A DNA stretch of 64,000 nt from Cerrena zonata (GCA_038087015.1 JASBNA010000002.1:1116001-1180000), one strand, 5' to 3'. Counted from the first letter of the stretch, positions 21,562 through 33,533 are shown. The notes: generated by a model not told the origin, from the sequence alone. Numbers and translations: made by a program.

Positions 21562-23682
21562 ATGGATAAGGATAACCGGACTACCTGGCAAGAGACTGTT
21601 GCAAACAAACGACTGAGACAACAGTCTTGTATTCCCAAAGAATGGGTCATCTCTCTGCCATTGGACAAAGAGTGCAAAGATATCCGGAATACTGTTCTCA
21701 CATGCGGCTTACTTTCTCCGAGGGAACTTGAAATCACTAGCGTCTCGGACGTGGGCCTCCTCCTCGACAAACTTGCTTCAGCTGAGTGGTCCGCAGTTGA
21801 AGTTACTACGGCCTTTTCGAAGCGGGCTATTATAGCCCATCAGCTAGTAAGTTTGTTTTGAAACGTTGCATCTTGACGTGCATTTCACATGTAACATTTG
21901 TAGACGAACTGTCTCACAGAGATCTTCATTGAAGAAGCTCTTGAGCGAGCATCTCAACTCGATGATTTCCTCAGACAGAATGGTAGGGTGGTTGGGCCAT
22001 TACATGGCCTTCCTATATCCCTAAAGGATCAGTTCTGTGTGAGCGGACATGAGTCATCTATGGGTACGTCTTAAGACGTTGCTTGACACATTGATTTTGA
22101 TATCATGCATAGGATATGTCTCCTGGTTGCACAAGCTTGCAAAGAATGATTCCGCCGTGGTGAAACTACTTCGCGCAAGTGGCGCCATATTTTACGTGAA
22201 GACTAATATTCCGCAGACGTTAATGGTCCGTTTCGGTCCTTATTGTCGTTAGCCATTTTTTCATTGATGCCGAGCAGTGGGGCGAGACTTTTAATAACGT
22301 CTTCGGTCGTACTCTCAATCCATATAATCTCTCTTTTACCCCCGGTGGTTCTTCTGGTGGTGAGGCTGCTTTACTGGCACTCCATGGAAGCGTGCTTGGA
22401 GTTGGAACTGATATTGGAGGGTGAGTACAAAGTGCGACATCGAATTGTTCGTTCTAATTCTCCAATACACAGGTCTATCCGAAACCCCGCTCATTTCTGC
22501 GGGATATATGGCTTTAAACCTAGTGCGAATCGGGTTCCCACTTACGGAATTGTGAATTCCCTGGATGGTCAGGATGCCATCGCGAGCGTTGCGGGTCCTA
22601 TGTCCACATCCTTGTCGGGCATCAAGGTTTTCATGCAAGCAATTCTCTCGGCTCGGCCATGGCGTATTGACCCGAACGTGATCAATAAACCTTGGGATAC
22701 GGACGGATATGCGTTAAAGCAGTACGGTGAAGGACGTAAACTCTGTTTCGGAGTCGTGTGGGATGATGGGATCATCAAACCTCAACCACCTGTCATGCGT
22801 GCATTGCACACAGCTAAGACGGCACTGGAGAAAGCCGGTCATAGTGGTGAGTGTTCTGATTGTCTATCTAATCGACGTCATGGTCTCAGTGTGCTTCTGG
22901 AGTGATCGACTGGACACCTCACAAACATGCTGAATTGATCGCCAATGCTGTAGGTATCATTCATGATCTTCATATCCGTCTCCCATTTGTATAACTATTT
23001 TCTAGAGAGCCGTATTTCTGGCTGATGGTGGGGCCGACTACGCAGATGCACTGACATCTGGTGAACCGCTCATTCATTCCATGAAACCGGACGCAGACCC
23101 AAACCAAGTTCCAGAATTTCGACGTCCTAGGGACCCCCTTACCGCGTACCAGTTGTGGCAACTACACAAACAGCGACGTGAATTACGAAAGGAGTATTTC
23201 GAAGTATGGGAGCGCAGTATAGACTCGACCGATACTGGACGACCGGTCGATGCTCTAATATGTCCCGTGTCACCGTATGCTGCAGTACCTCATGGGGAGA
23301 AAAAGTAAGTTGACAGAGATCTCCGTATGGACGTTACTTACAATTACATGTCAACTTGTTAGATCCGCGGTGTATACGATCATCTGGAACACCCTCGATT
23401 GCCCCTCTCTCGTTTTGCCTATTACCGAAGTGAACGCGGAGCTCGATGTATCCGTTCCTGCTCACGAATTCAGGGGTGCAGATGACGAAGCTGTTTACAA
23501 ACTTTGTAAGTTATGTGTGTTAGAGACTTTAGAGATCCTCGTGCTTATTACCTTTCTCAGATGATCCTCAACTGTTCCATGGTTTGCCAGTCGGTGTTCA
23601 GATCGTAGGATACCGAGGCGAGGAAGAAGCTACGATCGCCATTGCCGAACTCGTAGAAGCTGCGTTGAAGGCATCAATTTAA
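21562..23682 (+). CDS. Amidase-signature hydrolase (acetamidase/FAAH-like)
   Basis: Nine exons (21562-21846, 21904-22063, 22113-22225, 22278-22420, 22473-22846, 22903-22949, 23006-23304, 23363-23505, 23561-23682) give 561 residues. The Ser-cisSer-Lys triad of the amidase signature family is visible: K136 in GLPISLKDQF, the cis-Ser in PGGSSGGEAA (S211/S212) and the nucleophile S235 in GTDIGGSIR. C-terminal HGLPVGVQIVGYRGEEE is a further family motif. No signal peptide or membrane helix is evident, so it is likely cytosolic. Members hydrolyse acetamide or other short or fatty amides; the substrate cannot be chosen from sequence. Confidence 0.92.
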
Positions 23683-23970
23683 AGATGGCAATCTGACCCG
23701 CTGCTTTGGCTCATCTCATATAGCCTCTCACAAATTAAGCAATGTCCTGAAACCTGTTGGTAAACACGCTCAAATAAGTAGGAACTCGATGTTATCATGT
23801 TGTAAGATATTTGACAGTGCCAAGGATTTGACAAGCACTGCATTCCCCTGGAAAACGGCGATATATTTTGGAGGGTACTAATAATTAAACCGAGAGTATG
23901 TCCATGAATACAAATTAACTGTTGCCATTACCGAAAGATCCCTGAATGTGGTATACGATGGTATATCCAT

Positions 23971-25173
23971 CTACTTGATTTTCTCAAGCTATGAAGAAAT
24001 GTAAGCACGATACATACAAAGAAACGGAATATGCATACCTTCTTGGTGTTACGGAAGATTCTGTTATCCAAGTTGTCTGTCTTCTCAGTAATCCTACCAA
24101 TCCTCTCGTTCTGCTTGTCCAGTTCCTGACCCATTGATGAACCCAAAGCCTTCAATCTCTTGGTCATGTCAGAGATTTCGTTTAGGTTGTCATCAAGCTC
24201 ATCTTCGAGTTCATCATCTGAACCAGTAGCATCGAATTGGTAGCGTTTGCGTTGGTCCTTCCTAGCACTGAGTTGCGCCTCGGTCTTGTAACGACCAGCG
24301 ATACCATCGGCCTCGTCAGAGCGACCGTAAGTCACAGCACGACCAACACGTTCCTGGGTTTCCCGGATATCCATCATAGCCTTCTCGCGCTCGTCCCTTT
24401 CCTCATCGTATCGCTGCTGAATCTTGGCTTCCTGGGCAGCACGTTTGGCATCCTTGTTGAATGTGATGACAGGACGGAAGATAGACCTATTGAGCTGCTT
24501 AAGCTCATCGGCCCTGTCTTCAGCACGCATAGAGTGACCCTTGGAGACATCCAAATGCCGTTCGGTATTGGCCAATTTCTCTGCGTACGTACAATAACAT
24601 ATGTGCTCAGATAGTCATGAGATCAAAATTCAATAGGGACATACCTGACTGATCGCCCAATCGTCCAAGAGTGTTACGAGCAGTCTCTTCTGCCTCTCGG
24701 GCCAGCCGAAGGGCATTACGAGTAGAGTTAACACTCTCCTGCTTTGTAAACCTCATCTGTTGTTTGATACCCTCGACATCCTCTTCAGTCTCTTCCCCCT
24801 GAGGAGGGGGAGCTCTGGCAGCAGGACCGCTACCAGGGAATCGACCTGATCCGCCTTGGGGAGGCTTGTATCCTCCGAAAAGCTCGCTACGGTCCTGATC
24901 CGCATTCCTCTGTCCTTGACCACGAGAGTAGACGTCACCAACAGCGTCCTGTTTGGTGTAGCGGTCGGCGTAAGTATTGGCAGGAGCTGGTCTGGTGTTT
25001 GCGTAAGGATCGCCGTCACGACTAGGGACGTAGGTGGTGGCGCTGGAGCGGGTAGACGGGGAAGGACGAGGTGAGGTGCTGTTGCCACGACCTGCGAAGA
25101 GCTCATCACGAGCAGCTTGCTCTGAGGCAACAGGTGGGATGACGCTCTTATCCTTACGTTTGAAAAAGGACAT
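23971..25173 (-). CDS. SEC9: Sec9/SNAP-25-type plasma membrane t-SNARE
   Basis: Exons 25173-24645, 24580-24039 and 23988-23971 give 362 residues; the last exon is only 18 nt and encodes LEKIK plus stop. The N-terminal 130 residues are polar and low complexity. Two SNARE helices follow: a Qb helix (about 135-195, zero-layer Q175 in LGDQSEKL) and a Qc helix near the C-terminus ([13 protein letters not shown] to FRNTKKLEKIK, with [12 protein letters not shown] around the zero layer). The linker has an NPF-less Arg-rich segment [12 protein letters not shown]. The protein would pair with Sso and Snc for exocytosis. There is no transmembrane segment and no palmitoylation Cys cluster, as in yeast Sec9. 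Confidence 0.93.
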
Positions 25174-25591
25174 ATTTGTAGATATCAGGAGGGTTTAGTG
25201 GAGTGGTAAGTTGGGGAAGTGTTGGTAGTGAGAGAGGTCTTATAAGAGACGTTTCGGCTGTGCTCCAGAACAACGGAGGGCGCTGATCTCCCACGTAATC
25301 TGGCTCACTGCTTGATCACTGCTATGCGCAACATTTACGAGCGAGTAAACAAGAAGGTTTATTACCAAGAAAGCGAGATCGTATGCAAGATAGTATATAC
25401 AAATAAGTATTTTACAAGAACATGGTATCGTATAGATGTAGCAGTTGTGATAGCAAGAAAGCATATAAAGCACTGTGCAGCGTCCCCTAGTATGTTGTTT
25501 AGTTTAAAGTGTCAAGGTTGGAGTTAGCTCCTACTAGTAGCAATTTTGAAAAGATAGACGGTAGTAGAGATTTCTCCCCAGCTTGTAGAGT
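25174..25591. other. Intergenic region upstream of SEC9
   Basis: It contains the SEC9 promoter and the 3' flank of the SRA gene. It is AT-rich with no convincing coding or RNA feature. Confidence 0.5.
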
Positions 25592-27010
25592 TCATTCCTC
25601 TTGGTCTGATACTTCAATAGACCCCTCTTCGGCAACCGGAACAGGAGCTTGACCAGGAATGCGCTGTAACAACATCACTGAGTAAACTTCTAAACTTCGG
25701 AAAGAATTTGTATACCTTGAAAGCGAACTTGCAGACGAGGAATCCCGATAATCCCCTATCTTGCCACGCCTTACAGATGGCTGGGTTAGTCATGACTTTC
25801 ACAATTATACATACATAAAATAAACACACCTTCTCCACGGTATACAGTCCGTCATATCGATAACCTTCCAGCGGCGCGTATTGTGAGTGTAGTTTGTAGC
25901 CACGGATCACACGGACGGGCTTTTTGGTTTCAGCGGATTTCTATAATACAAGATGTTATTGCTTGGTTCAAGATATAATGTGCACAATTTGATCTTACCT
26001 TTAACGCTTTATTAAAATTGTTTTCGAATGTCTGATCAGAGCTCTGCTCTGCGGTTCGAAGCTATGGCATTGTCAAGATTGGTAATAACTCATGTGAAAA
26101 ATAAATCCTTACGTTCTTTGGGTTGTTCTTGGTACCCTTCAAGTCACGTCCACCTGACGTTAATGTGATAAGATTTAGTGTGTCCAAAATGGGTATAGTT
26201 GTAGGTACAAACCAGAGCCGGTGAACGTGCTAGCAAAGATCAATCAGATTTAGAATCAAGGAAAGTTACAGCTTGACTTACAACCCATCACCTATATCTA
26301 TATCGTCTTCATACCCACCGGACAATGCAACTGAATATGCCCCCTGTGGACCGGGAGCGATACCAGCAACCCATGGACTAGACCACATGTTAGGGAGCTT
26401 GCCTAAGCTAGAGGTCACGAATTGCTTACGCGTGAATAGCATCTTTGCTGCATGCCTCCCTGAGAAAAGGTAAGAACAAGCAATCCATGATTGGTGGCAA
26501 GCAAGATACCTAGTTTCCCACCAAGTCCCAACCTCAATGCCTGGAATAGCGCCATATTGCTTCCTACATGCAAAGTGAGTTGAATAATGACTATTTGGCA
26601 GTTGATTGCACTCACGGGTCGTGAACCCGTTGCATAGAACTTCTTGGCTCTGAATCAGCCTCACGTCGAGCAGCTTCGCTGATCATCTTGGGACGCGCCC
26701 TGGCGGATACGACGTTATCACCGTCTCCAGAATAATCGACGCGTTTAGTCGCGTTTCTAGCACTGCGGCGAACGCCACCGTCGGGAAGATCAATGCGCGA
26801 GGCTTTACGTGGAGGTTCCTCATCCTCATCCTTAGATGTCGCGTCGGAAGGTGTTTCCTTTCTCTTGGGGGGACGACCAGCTTTCTTCTTGACCGGTCTC
26901 TGGACTTTGCGCATAGGGAGGAGCGCTGTGCCTGTGCCCAAACCCAGAGCGTCGAGAATTTGGAGGTTCTTCGCAATATTAGCTTCTCTGTCGTCGTCAA
27001 ATTTAGTCAT
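25592..27010 (-). CDS. SRA-YDG domain protein (UHRF1-type modified-cytosine reader), fungal form
   Basis: Ten exons (27010-26616, 26563-26510, 26459-26430, 26377-26282, 26229-26213, 26153-26113, 26061-25999, 25940-25830, 25769-25716, 25663-25592) give 310 residues with exact phases. Residues 1-130 are basic and disordered, with an AT-hook-like [11 protein letters not shown]. The SRA domain spans about 133-295: [20 protein letters not shown]-like region, [48 protein letters not shown] and [18 protein letters not shown] domains flip and bind methylated or hydroxymethylated cytosine in DNA. No RING, PHD or Tudor domain accompanies it, unlike animal UHRF1, as in other basidiomycete members. An octamer repeat lies just before the start codon. 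Confidence 0.9.
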
Positions 27011-27355
27011 TGTCGAAGTTCGTTTAAGGAGCGCGTGTCGACAAAGCTAGGTATCCAGGTATCCAGGTATGTAGGTATGTAAATGAAGATGAGATGCGTT
27101 AGAGCTAGGACGGGCTGATACCTATTCATTGGGCGTCTAATGCACGTGATCGTGATTCTAAAGATATTTGGGTCGGTGTTGCTTTTTAACAGTTCAGTAG
27201 TTGAGCTATGCGGGACGTCCCAAATCCAATTTGTATACAAAACTATATTGCTATCGATCCAGATAGTGTTTAGAGAGTATGTTACCTAGATATCCTGTCA
27301 TATTCGTAGTACTAGCTTGTAAAAGATCATCGGTAGCCTGGAAAGATGCACATAT
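27011..27355. other. Intergenic region upstream of the SRA gene
   Basis: Short spacer with the SRA promoter and 3' flank of the CCCH gene; it includes the octamer repeat listed separately. Confidence 0.5.
27049..27080. repeat. Four copies of the octamer AGGTATNN
   Basis: Two AGGTATCC units are followed directly by two AGGTATGT units. The array begins about 40 bp upstream of the SRA start codon, so it is probably in its promoter or 5' UTR. Confidence 0.8.
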
Positions 27356-29163
27356 TCAGGGCCATTTGTAGTTCGCCGGGTCCCAAGGAGGCAGTCCAAC
27401 TTCAGAGACGGCCGGGCTATCCGAGCTAGAGGGAGCAACCGAGCTGGAAGTGCCCTTGCGGGTGGTTGTACCTTCATGGTCATGCATGTGCTCTTTGGAG
27501 TGACGTCGGTAGGTTAACAACACAGACAGCACACATTCAAAAGAAACGACTCACTCCCCGTGAATTTGCATCTCCCTTGTTTCAAGAAAGTGCATTTACG
27601 TCCTTTGGGGCAGCTATGACTCATACAGCACTGTTCATTGTGAGGACATGGACTGTCTATTGCAAATAGAGTCGGCAAAAATGAGGGACAAGAAACGATG
27701 GGGCACGAACTTTTGTTCAGGTAGGGACAAGGCCATTTCTTGGAGTTCAGACGGAGTTCCTCCAGGTGTTCGGGTAGTAGTATGTAATTGTGACCGTAGC
27801 GGCACTTGAGCCCGTGCTTGCAGTCGGATAGGTAGTAGAAATTGCATGGTGGAGGTTTATCTGTGAACATGTTAACAAGGGGAAGTATCATGGACTGATA
27901 AGAACATACGTTTGTGAAGAGGCTAGAGAAGAAATGGACATGAACTTCAAGTATCGGGGTGTAACTTTGCGTACTTACCAAGCCTTTCTCTGTGAATTGA
28001 GCCGCCTTGGCGGCAACAAACTCTCGAGGACTCGATGTCTGAGGTGTTGCACGGAACTTTTCAAAATCTTGTGGTTTCACCAAAGAGGGTGGAGAATGTC
28101 TCCTTGGAGGAGCGATTGTCTGTAATTTCTCTGTCATGAAGAGACCGACAATTTCCAATGTAGGTAATTTGAGGTTTTTCAGTTCGTACGCGAGTTCTTT
28201 GTAGCCTCGCAAGACGACTAATTTGTTACGGAGGCCTTCGTTTTGGAGCTGATTGAGGATGGAGATGTACCCGTTGTCGTGGGCACCGCCAAAGAAGACC
28301 TTGGATGTTTGAGGGAAGCGGGTGAATACTCGAAGACATTCTACGGAGATAGTTAGCTAAACGGTCTGACAAGACTGGAAAATAAGCAAGACCTTTGATC
28401 TTCTCATCAGCTCTCTCCTTTCCGGACCCGACATCCACAAAGGAGAAGAGCGGGGCGGCCTGGTTAAATCCAATGACAAAATTCTCGAATTGTTCTGCTG
28501 TGCACACATTGTTGTTTGTTAATGTCTCCAATAGGCCACTCTTGTTGCAATACACTGTCAACCAGATTTGGCCGCGACTGGAGAACCCTTCATCAGAATC
28601 GAGACTTTCCATGTGACCCGTCAATCCTTTGTTGAGAAGTAAAGCCGCTTGGTGTCCACCAGTTTCTCCCAATTTGATTAGCTCAGAAGAGAAGATGTTG
28701 CCATCCCCGTCAATGAGACATACGACAAGAGGATTATCGTCCTATTCAATTCGATTCAATTATTAGCCCAGAGGATTTTAGAGTTAAGGGGCTTACTTTG
28801 AGAGAACCAATGTTTCGCTCGAGCCTTGTTATTTGCTTGGTGAGTGTTTTCTTATCTTCGTCAGCTGTTTTCAAAGCAACCTTCCAGACTCCAAGTTCTC
28901 TCTCCAGCTCCTCCACTCGACCCTCTAGCTCCGTATTACGAGAAACCGTCTTCCGGAATAGAGCTAAGAATGACAACGAATTACGATTTAGAACCCAGAT
29001 GATTTAGACTATTACAAACAATTACAAACCTGTCTGTTGCTCGAGGAGCCGTTCCCTTTAGAATAGTGGGTGAATAAAGTTCAATAAACTAGTGAGACAT
29101 GGGAGAAGAAGCATGGCTAGCTCACCACGTTTGGGAATCAGAATCTACATGATCATCGTCCAT
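27356..29163 (-). CDS. CCCH zinc-finger protein with an N-terminal DUF7923-like domain
   Basis: Nine exons (29163-29126, 29055-29030, 28963-28797, 28741-28393, 28340-27979, 27922-27910, 27860-27711, 27656-27555, 27492-27356) give 447 residues. Order: an acidic start, a coiled coil (about 22-77, TELEGRVEELERELG), a globular domain with VVCLIDGDGNIF and FFGGAHDNGY resembling a NYN/PIN-like fold, then a C-terminal Cys/His region. The latter has CNFYYLSDCKHGLKCRYGHN (C-x8-C-x5-C-x3-H), a second CPHNEQCCMSHSCPKGRKC and CKFTGKHMH. The family is common in Agaricomycetes, without a known function. The 13-nt exon 6 is needed to keep the frame into PPPCNFYYL. RNA binding is inferred from the CCCH finger. 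Confidence 0.82.
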
Positions 29164-29485
29164 GGCCCCGAAAGGCCTGCTGCCGTCCCCAGGATTAGTT
29201 GAGGGGTAAGATAGTAGTGTGTGGGGTTAATTGATGGTTTGGAGTAGAAATGATTTCAATATAAAGTGTCCGAGGGCAGAAGACCAAAAGAAGTGTCGCC
29301 TGTATACGATTACAGGCACGCTGAGTTGGCTATGTAGCTTCAAAGCGCGCGGCGGAGTCGAACCATGATCTATCCGGTCGAAAAACGAAAACAAAAAACC
29401 CAGTATGATAATGTATGGAAGCTTGATACAATGATGTTATACATGTTTTGAGTCTGCGAGACACAATCACGAAATGCCAAAACTA
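29164..29485. other. Intergenic region upstream of the CCCH gene
   Basis: Short spacer between two minus-strand genes. A GGTTCGACTCC string on the minus strand looks like a tRNA T arm but lacks the rest (see rejected items). Confidence 0.5.
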
Positions 29486-30809
29486 CTACGACGAAGCTTC
29501 CTCTGCAATCCTGAGGAAGGATTGCCTGATTGCATCCTCATCCGCCGCCTTCCCGTACTGCAACTTGTATAACTCATATAATCCCTTCAAACTCTGACGG
29601 AGAGCTAAATCCGGACCAGCGATGTTATCCCTTTCATCATTTTCCAGCTCGGTGCTTGGAGTTTGCACCTCGTCTGGGTTAGAAAGAGATCCGGAAATCC
29701 GTGAAGCATCGTCGTCATCCATATAACCCAGGCCTGGAGGAGATGGTGTATGTGACTCCTCGCTACCAGAACTTCTTTCTGGAGGTGACAGAAAGTCGGA
29801 CTGAGACTCATATTCTGAGGTTACGATAGGGCTCTGAGGCGCACTTTCACGAGGTGAGATGAACGAGAGCAGATGCGACAAGGGTTCGAGGTGACGCAGG
29901 ACCCCATCGAGAATCCGCAGTCAGTATCCTCGTAGCAGCGACGGGTAGTGGAGAAGCATTCTCAGCCGGATCATCCGTTCCTATGCGAACAGGCAGAGGA
30001 TTAGGAGAATCTGGGTCGGTTAGCTCGAAATGTTGAGGTTTCCGACGATGAACAGGAAGAGGGGAGGGCCTTGTGGAGTCTGCGGTACCTATGAGAGCAT
30101 AACGGGGTTAAATGAATGCAGAACGAAAGAAGATTGGCTATACATACCATGTACCGAAGCATACTGAGCCCAATATGCATCCTCTGTTCCCACCGCATCA
30201 GAATGTAATGATATCGGGTCTTTCTCAGACTCATCGAGCGCATCCTGAGATCCGTAAGCATTCCAGTAGTCATCATCATCGCTTGAATTCTCGGTATCGA
30301 AAGCCGTACGAATTGAAGCTGTCTACTGCCAGTGGGTTAGGAGCAGTTGGTTGGAAAACTGATGGCTTATTTTCCAGAGCGTCCAGGAGAGATGCTTGGC
30401 TGTTCGGTGGGAAAGGCATGACACCTGCATCATGATATTTCCAGCCATCATCCTCATCCCATTGAAACACGAGCCTGGCACCTGGCGCGTTATCATGGGA
30501 GACATCTGCGTGCGCATATATGTACTCGCCGTCGAAAGAATAGTGGACGGGGAAATTGCGCGGGGCGTCGTCGCTGGCAGGCACGGGGATTGCGTCGAGA
30601 AGTTCTATGGCCTTCGGGGCCTGTTCTCTGGAGGTGGGCCAGCAGAGGTACTCCTGAGGATCGTCTGGAGCAATGCTGAGAAAATGGTGGCGCTGAAGCA
30701 AGGATTTTGAAAGCAGATATGGTGGAAGGGGTTGATCGAGTTGGGATGGGGGTGAAATATACTGGAGGGTCACCTGGACGGTGCTGGGTGAAATGGGGGT
30801 TGGAGACAT
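29486..30809 (-). pseudogene. Conserved fungal protein of unknown function, reading frame broken in two places
   Basis: The first exon (30809 down to about 30300) encodes MSPTPISPSTVQVTLQYISP and a region with EYLCWPTSREQ, then VHYSFDGEYIYAHADV. The next part encodes SDDDDYWNAYGSQDALDESEKD and AYWAQYASVHG, followed by a normal intron (30148-30089), TADSTRPSPLPVHRRKP, and a C-terminal part ending LYELYKLQYGKAADEDAIRQSFLRIAEEASS. I could not join exon 1 to the DDDDYW segment without an intron of only 28-37 nt or a one-base change near 30280-30300. The helix RILDGVLRHLEPLSHLL is also in another frame than its upstream sequence (break near 29915-29930). It may be a sound gene with sequence errors or a decaying one. 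I recognise no domain. Confidence 0.5.
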
Positions 30810-31081
30810 TTGCAAGATGGGTGAAGAGGAATGAAGCTGGGCATGCTGCACTCGAGGGTGTAACTTATAAGTCGCGAGCGTCTACCAGCCTGAGCGCGGG
30901 GTAACCTGGGGTATTTTCTGCCGCCACACACGTGAACGCCGTCCAGCCGGAATCCGTTTTCCGTCCCACCACCACCATCTTGCTCATCCTCCTCGACGTC
31001 GCCCTCAACGTCCTCGCCGGCCTAGCCGCTTGGCACACCAAGATCCATATTCAATCCTTTACGCCATAACGTGTCTCCATC

Positions 31082-31657
31082 ATGCGTCTCTCAACTCTCT
31101 ACGCTGTCCTTGCATTGCCTCTCGTTGCCCTTGCTCAAGTCAGTTTTCCGTTTATGAACTTCACAGGGCTCATACCTAACTCCGCCTTGTTCCCGCTTTC
31201 ATAGTCTAATTCTCAATCTGCTAGTCAATCGGCTACACAAGCCCAAACTACTCAACAAGCCTCTCAGAATGTTTCGATCATCCTCTCTACCTCCTTCACG
31301 ACAGGTGAAACCCTCGGTGCAGGTCGCGTCGTGAGCACCTTCACAAGCGGTGTCGTTTTCACCATTACCTCCGCGCCAGCACAGGCTACCGGAAACGGTA
31401 CAAATACTGGCAATACCACTACCAGCAACAACTCTTCTTCAGCAAAACCATCGTCAACTGCACCGCTTCCAACTGCTGCCACTGATATTCCTGCTGGCGG
31501 AGGTGCCAATGGTGCGCCGAGTCCAGGTGCTTCTTCATCGAATGGTGCTATGGGTCCAGATGATAGCTTTACTTCGTCTGTCCTGGCAACACATGTCAAC
31601 GCGTTGTTACTCACGGTCGCAGGCGTCGCCGTCGGTGGAACTCTGGTGTTGATGTAG
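31082..31657 (+). CDS. Ser/Thr-rich GPI-type cell-surface protein
   Basis: Exons 31082-31138 and 31205-31657 give 169 residues. A signal peptide (MRLSTLYAVLALPLVALA) ends just before the intron. The mature part is rich in Ser, Thr, Ala, Gln and Asn with several N-glycosylation sequons (NVS, NTT, NNSS). The C-terminus is a hydrophobic stretch VNALLLTVAGVAVGGTLVLM directly at the stop, typical of a GPI-attachment signal. No catalytic domain is visible; it resembles small fungal wall mannoproteins. Its promoter faces the broken gene at 30809 (272 bp between starts). Confidence 0.8.
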
Positions 31658-31979
31658 ACGCAAGATTGGGCGTATAGGGTTGAAAAACGAGTTGCAGTTG
31701 TGATTTGAGACGTTTTCTACGATCAAGTTGCTTTCACTTCGCGTCGGATTTTAGCATTGCATCATGGACCAGAGACATTTTCTGTTTTGGCATTTAGGAA
31801 TTTATATCATCATTTCACGATTATCCATTCCTCCCTTTTGCACTTACTCGCTGGACATTGTAGCTTAGAATAGTCATGGATAATTTTTATACAGTTGCAG
31901 AGGCCTATAAGCGATGTCTCTTTCGACGAATAGGCGGGTAGGCATTGAGTTTGTCAGGCGTCTGATCTCATCTTGGTTC
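31658..31979. other. Intergenic region upstream of MYG1
   Basis: 3' flank of the surface protein and promoter of MYG1. The MYG1 frame stays open from an upstream ATG at 31914, so part of this may be coding. Confidence 0.45.
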
Positions 31980-33533
31980 ATGTACAAAATTCTATCCAGA
32001 AAACTCCAGCCCCGTCCTCTGCTCTACCATCCCGCTCCTTACGCCGGAGCATCCCTCAGACCATCTCTGTTTTATCACCAACTTCGTTTTCATTCAATGT
32101 CTGCCGAGCAACCAGCGAAAAGACAAAAGATGGAAGTGGAACGGAAGGTCAAACTTCATAAGCTTCACATTCCACTTATAATCCGATCCAACTAACTAGC
32201 GGGTTGACAAACAGGTAATTGGTACACACAATGGGACCTTCCATTGCGATGAAGCACTCGCCGTCTATCTCCTTCGTCACACGAAGGCGTACGCCGATGC
32301 TGGTATGTCACCCTTGATTGTTCAAAACACATAATTTATTCAGTGTATTTCCGTAGATCTCAAGCGTACCAGAGATCCTGCCATCCTCGACACTTGCACC
32401 ATTGTGGTAGATGTTGGAGGTGTCTATGATGAAAGCAAGCAGCGTTTTGATCACCACCAGCGTGGCTTCACTGAAGTCTTTGGTCATGGATTTGGGACCA
32501 AGTTGTCCTCTGCTGGACTTGTTTACAAGTACGTATTGACGCGGTGTCTTCTTGTTCTGTCTGCTTATATATGCGCTTTGCTGTAGACATTTCGGTCAAG
32601 AGATTGTTGCAAACATCATCCAGGCAACTTCGGAGGACCCTCGTGTTGAGTTGCTCTGGCTCAAGATGTACAGGGTGTGTTCAGTACAATCCCACGCTAA
32701 GACATTTATGCTCATAATTAAAATCCATAGGAATTCGTTGAAGCTATCGATGCTGTCGACAACGGTATTTCTCAATACGACGCCGACGTCTCTCCCCGGT
32801 ACCGCTCTAGGACCGATGTGTCTAGTCGCGTTGGTCACCTTAACCCTGCATGGAACGAACCCTCTGATCCTCAGACCGTTGACGTATGTCTTACGATTCA
32901 ATGACTTCACATTTCTTAATAACTTTTGGTATTTTAACTTCCACGCAGGCCTTGTTCCTCAAGGCATCTGCGTTAGTTGGCGGCGAATTTTTGAATCGTC
33001 TCAATTACTATGCCAATGCCTGGCTTCCTGCTCGTGATATAGTTGCTGCTGCTTTGTCAAAGCGTATTGAGGTTGAGGCCAATGGCAAGATAATTCTCTT
33101 CGAGCAGTTTGCTCCCTGGAAGGTTTGTCCATTATTATGCATCACATTGTTACCAACATCCTGATCCTATGTATCTCACAGGAACATCTTTTCGAGCTCG
33201 AGAAAGAGCTGTCAATCGCAGAGGCCGAAAAGCCCATTTACGTTATCTATCCCGACGAAACCGGGGGTAACTGGCGCATCCAGGCTGTCCCCGTCTCCCC
33301 GGAGAGCTTCGAGAGTCGCAAAGGTCTCCCTGAGGCCTGGCGAGGTGTCCGTGACGAAGAGCTGTCTAAGCTTACTGGAATCGAGAAATGTATATTCGTC
33401 CATGCTAGCGGCTTCATTGGAGGTGAGTTTCTATCCCCGTGTACTGTGGCGCTATTTTTAAATCATTTCCGCGACAGGCAATGTCACAAAGGAGGGTGCT
33501 TTACAAATGGCTCGGGATGCTCTCGCCATATAA
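31980..33533 (+). CDS. MYG1: MYG1 family 3'-5' exonuclease (DHH-like, UPF0160)
   Basis: Eight exons (31980-32147, 32215-32302, 32357-32528, 32587-32674, 32731-32883, 32949-33122, 33182-33422, 33478-33533) give 379 residues from the chosen start. Motifs: [20 protein letters not shown], the VVDVGGVYD metal-site Asp, the RFDHHQRGF double-His, [16 protein letters not shown] and a C-terminal RGVRDEELS...[13 protein letters not shown]1 is a conserved RNA exonuclease of nucleus and mitochondria that couples the two ribosomal systems in mammals. Three in-frame ATGs are possible (31914, 31980, 32097). The first two would supply a basic mitochondrial-like leader, while 32097 ([11 protein letters not shown]) would give a nuclear or cytosolic form. 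Confidence 0.92.

Noticed and set aside
29335..29375. tRNA T-arm-like string GGTTCGACTCC on the minus strand
   Set aside because: The flanking bases do not pair as a T stem and there is no acceptor, D or anticodon arm in range.
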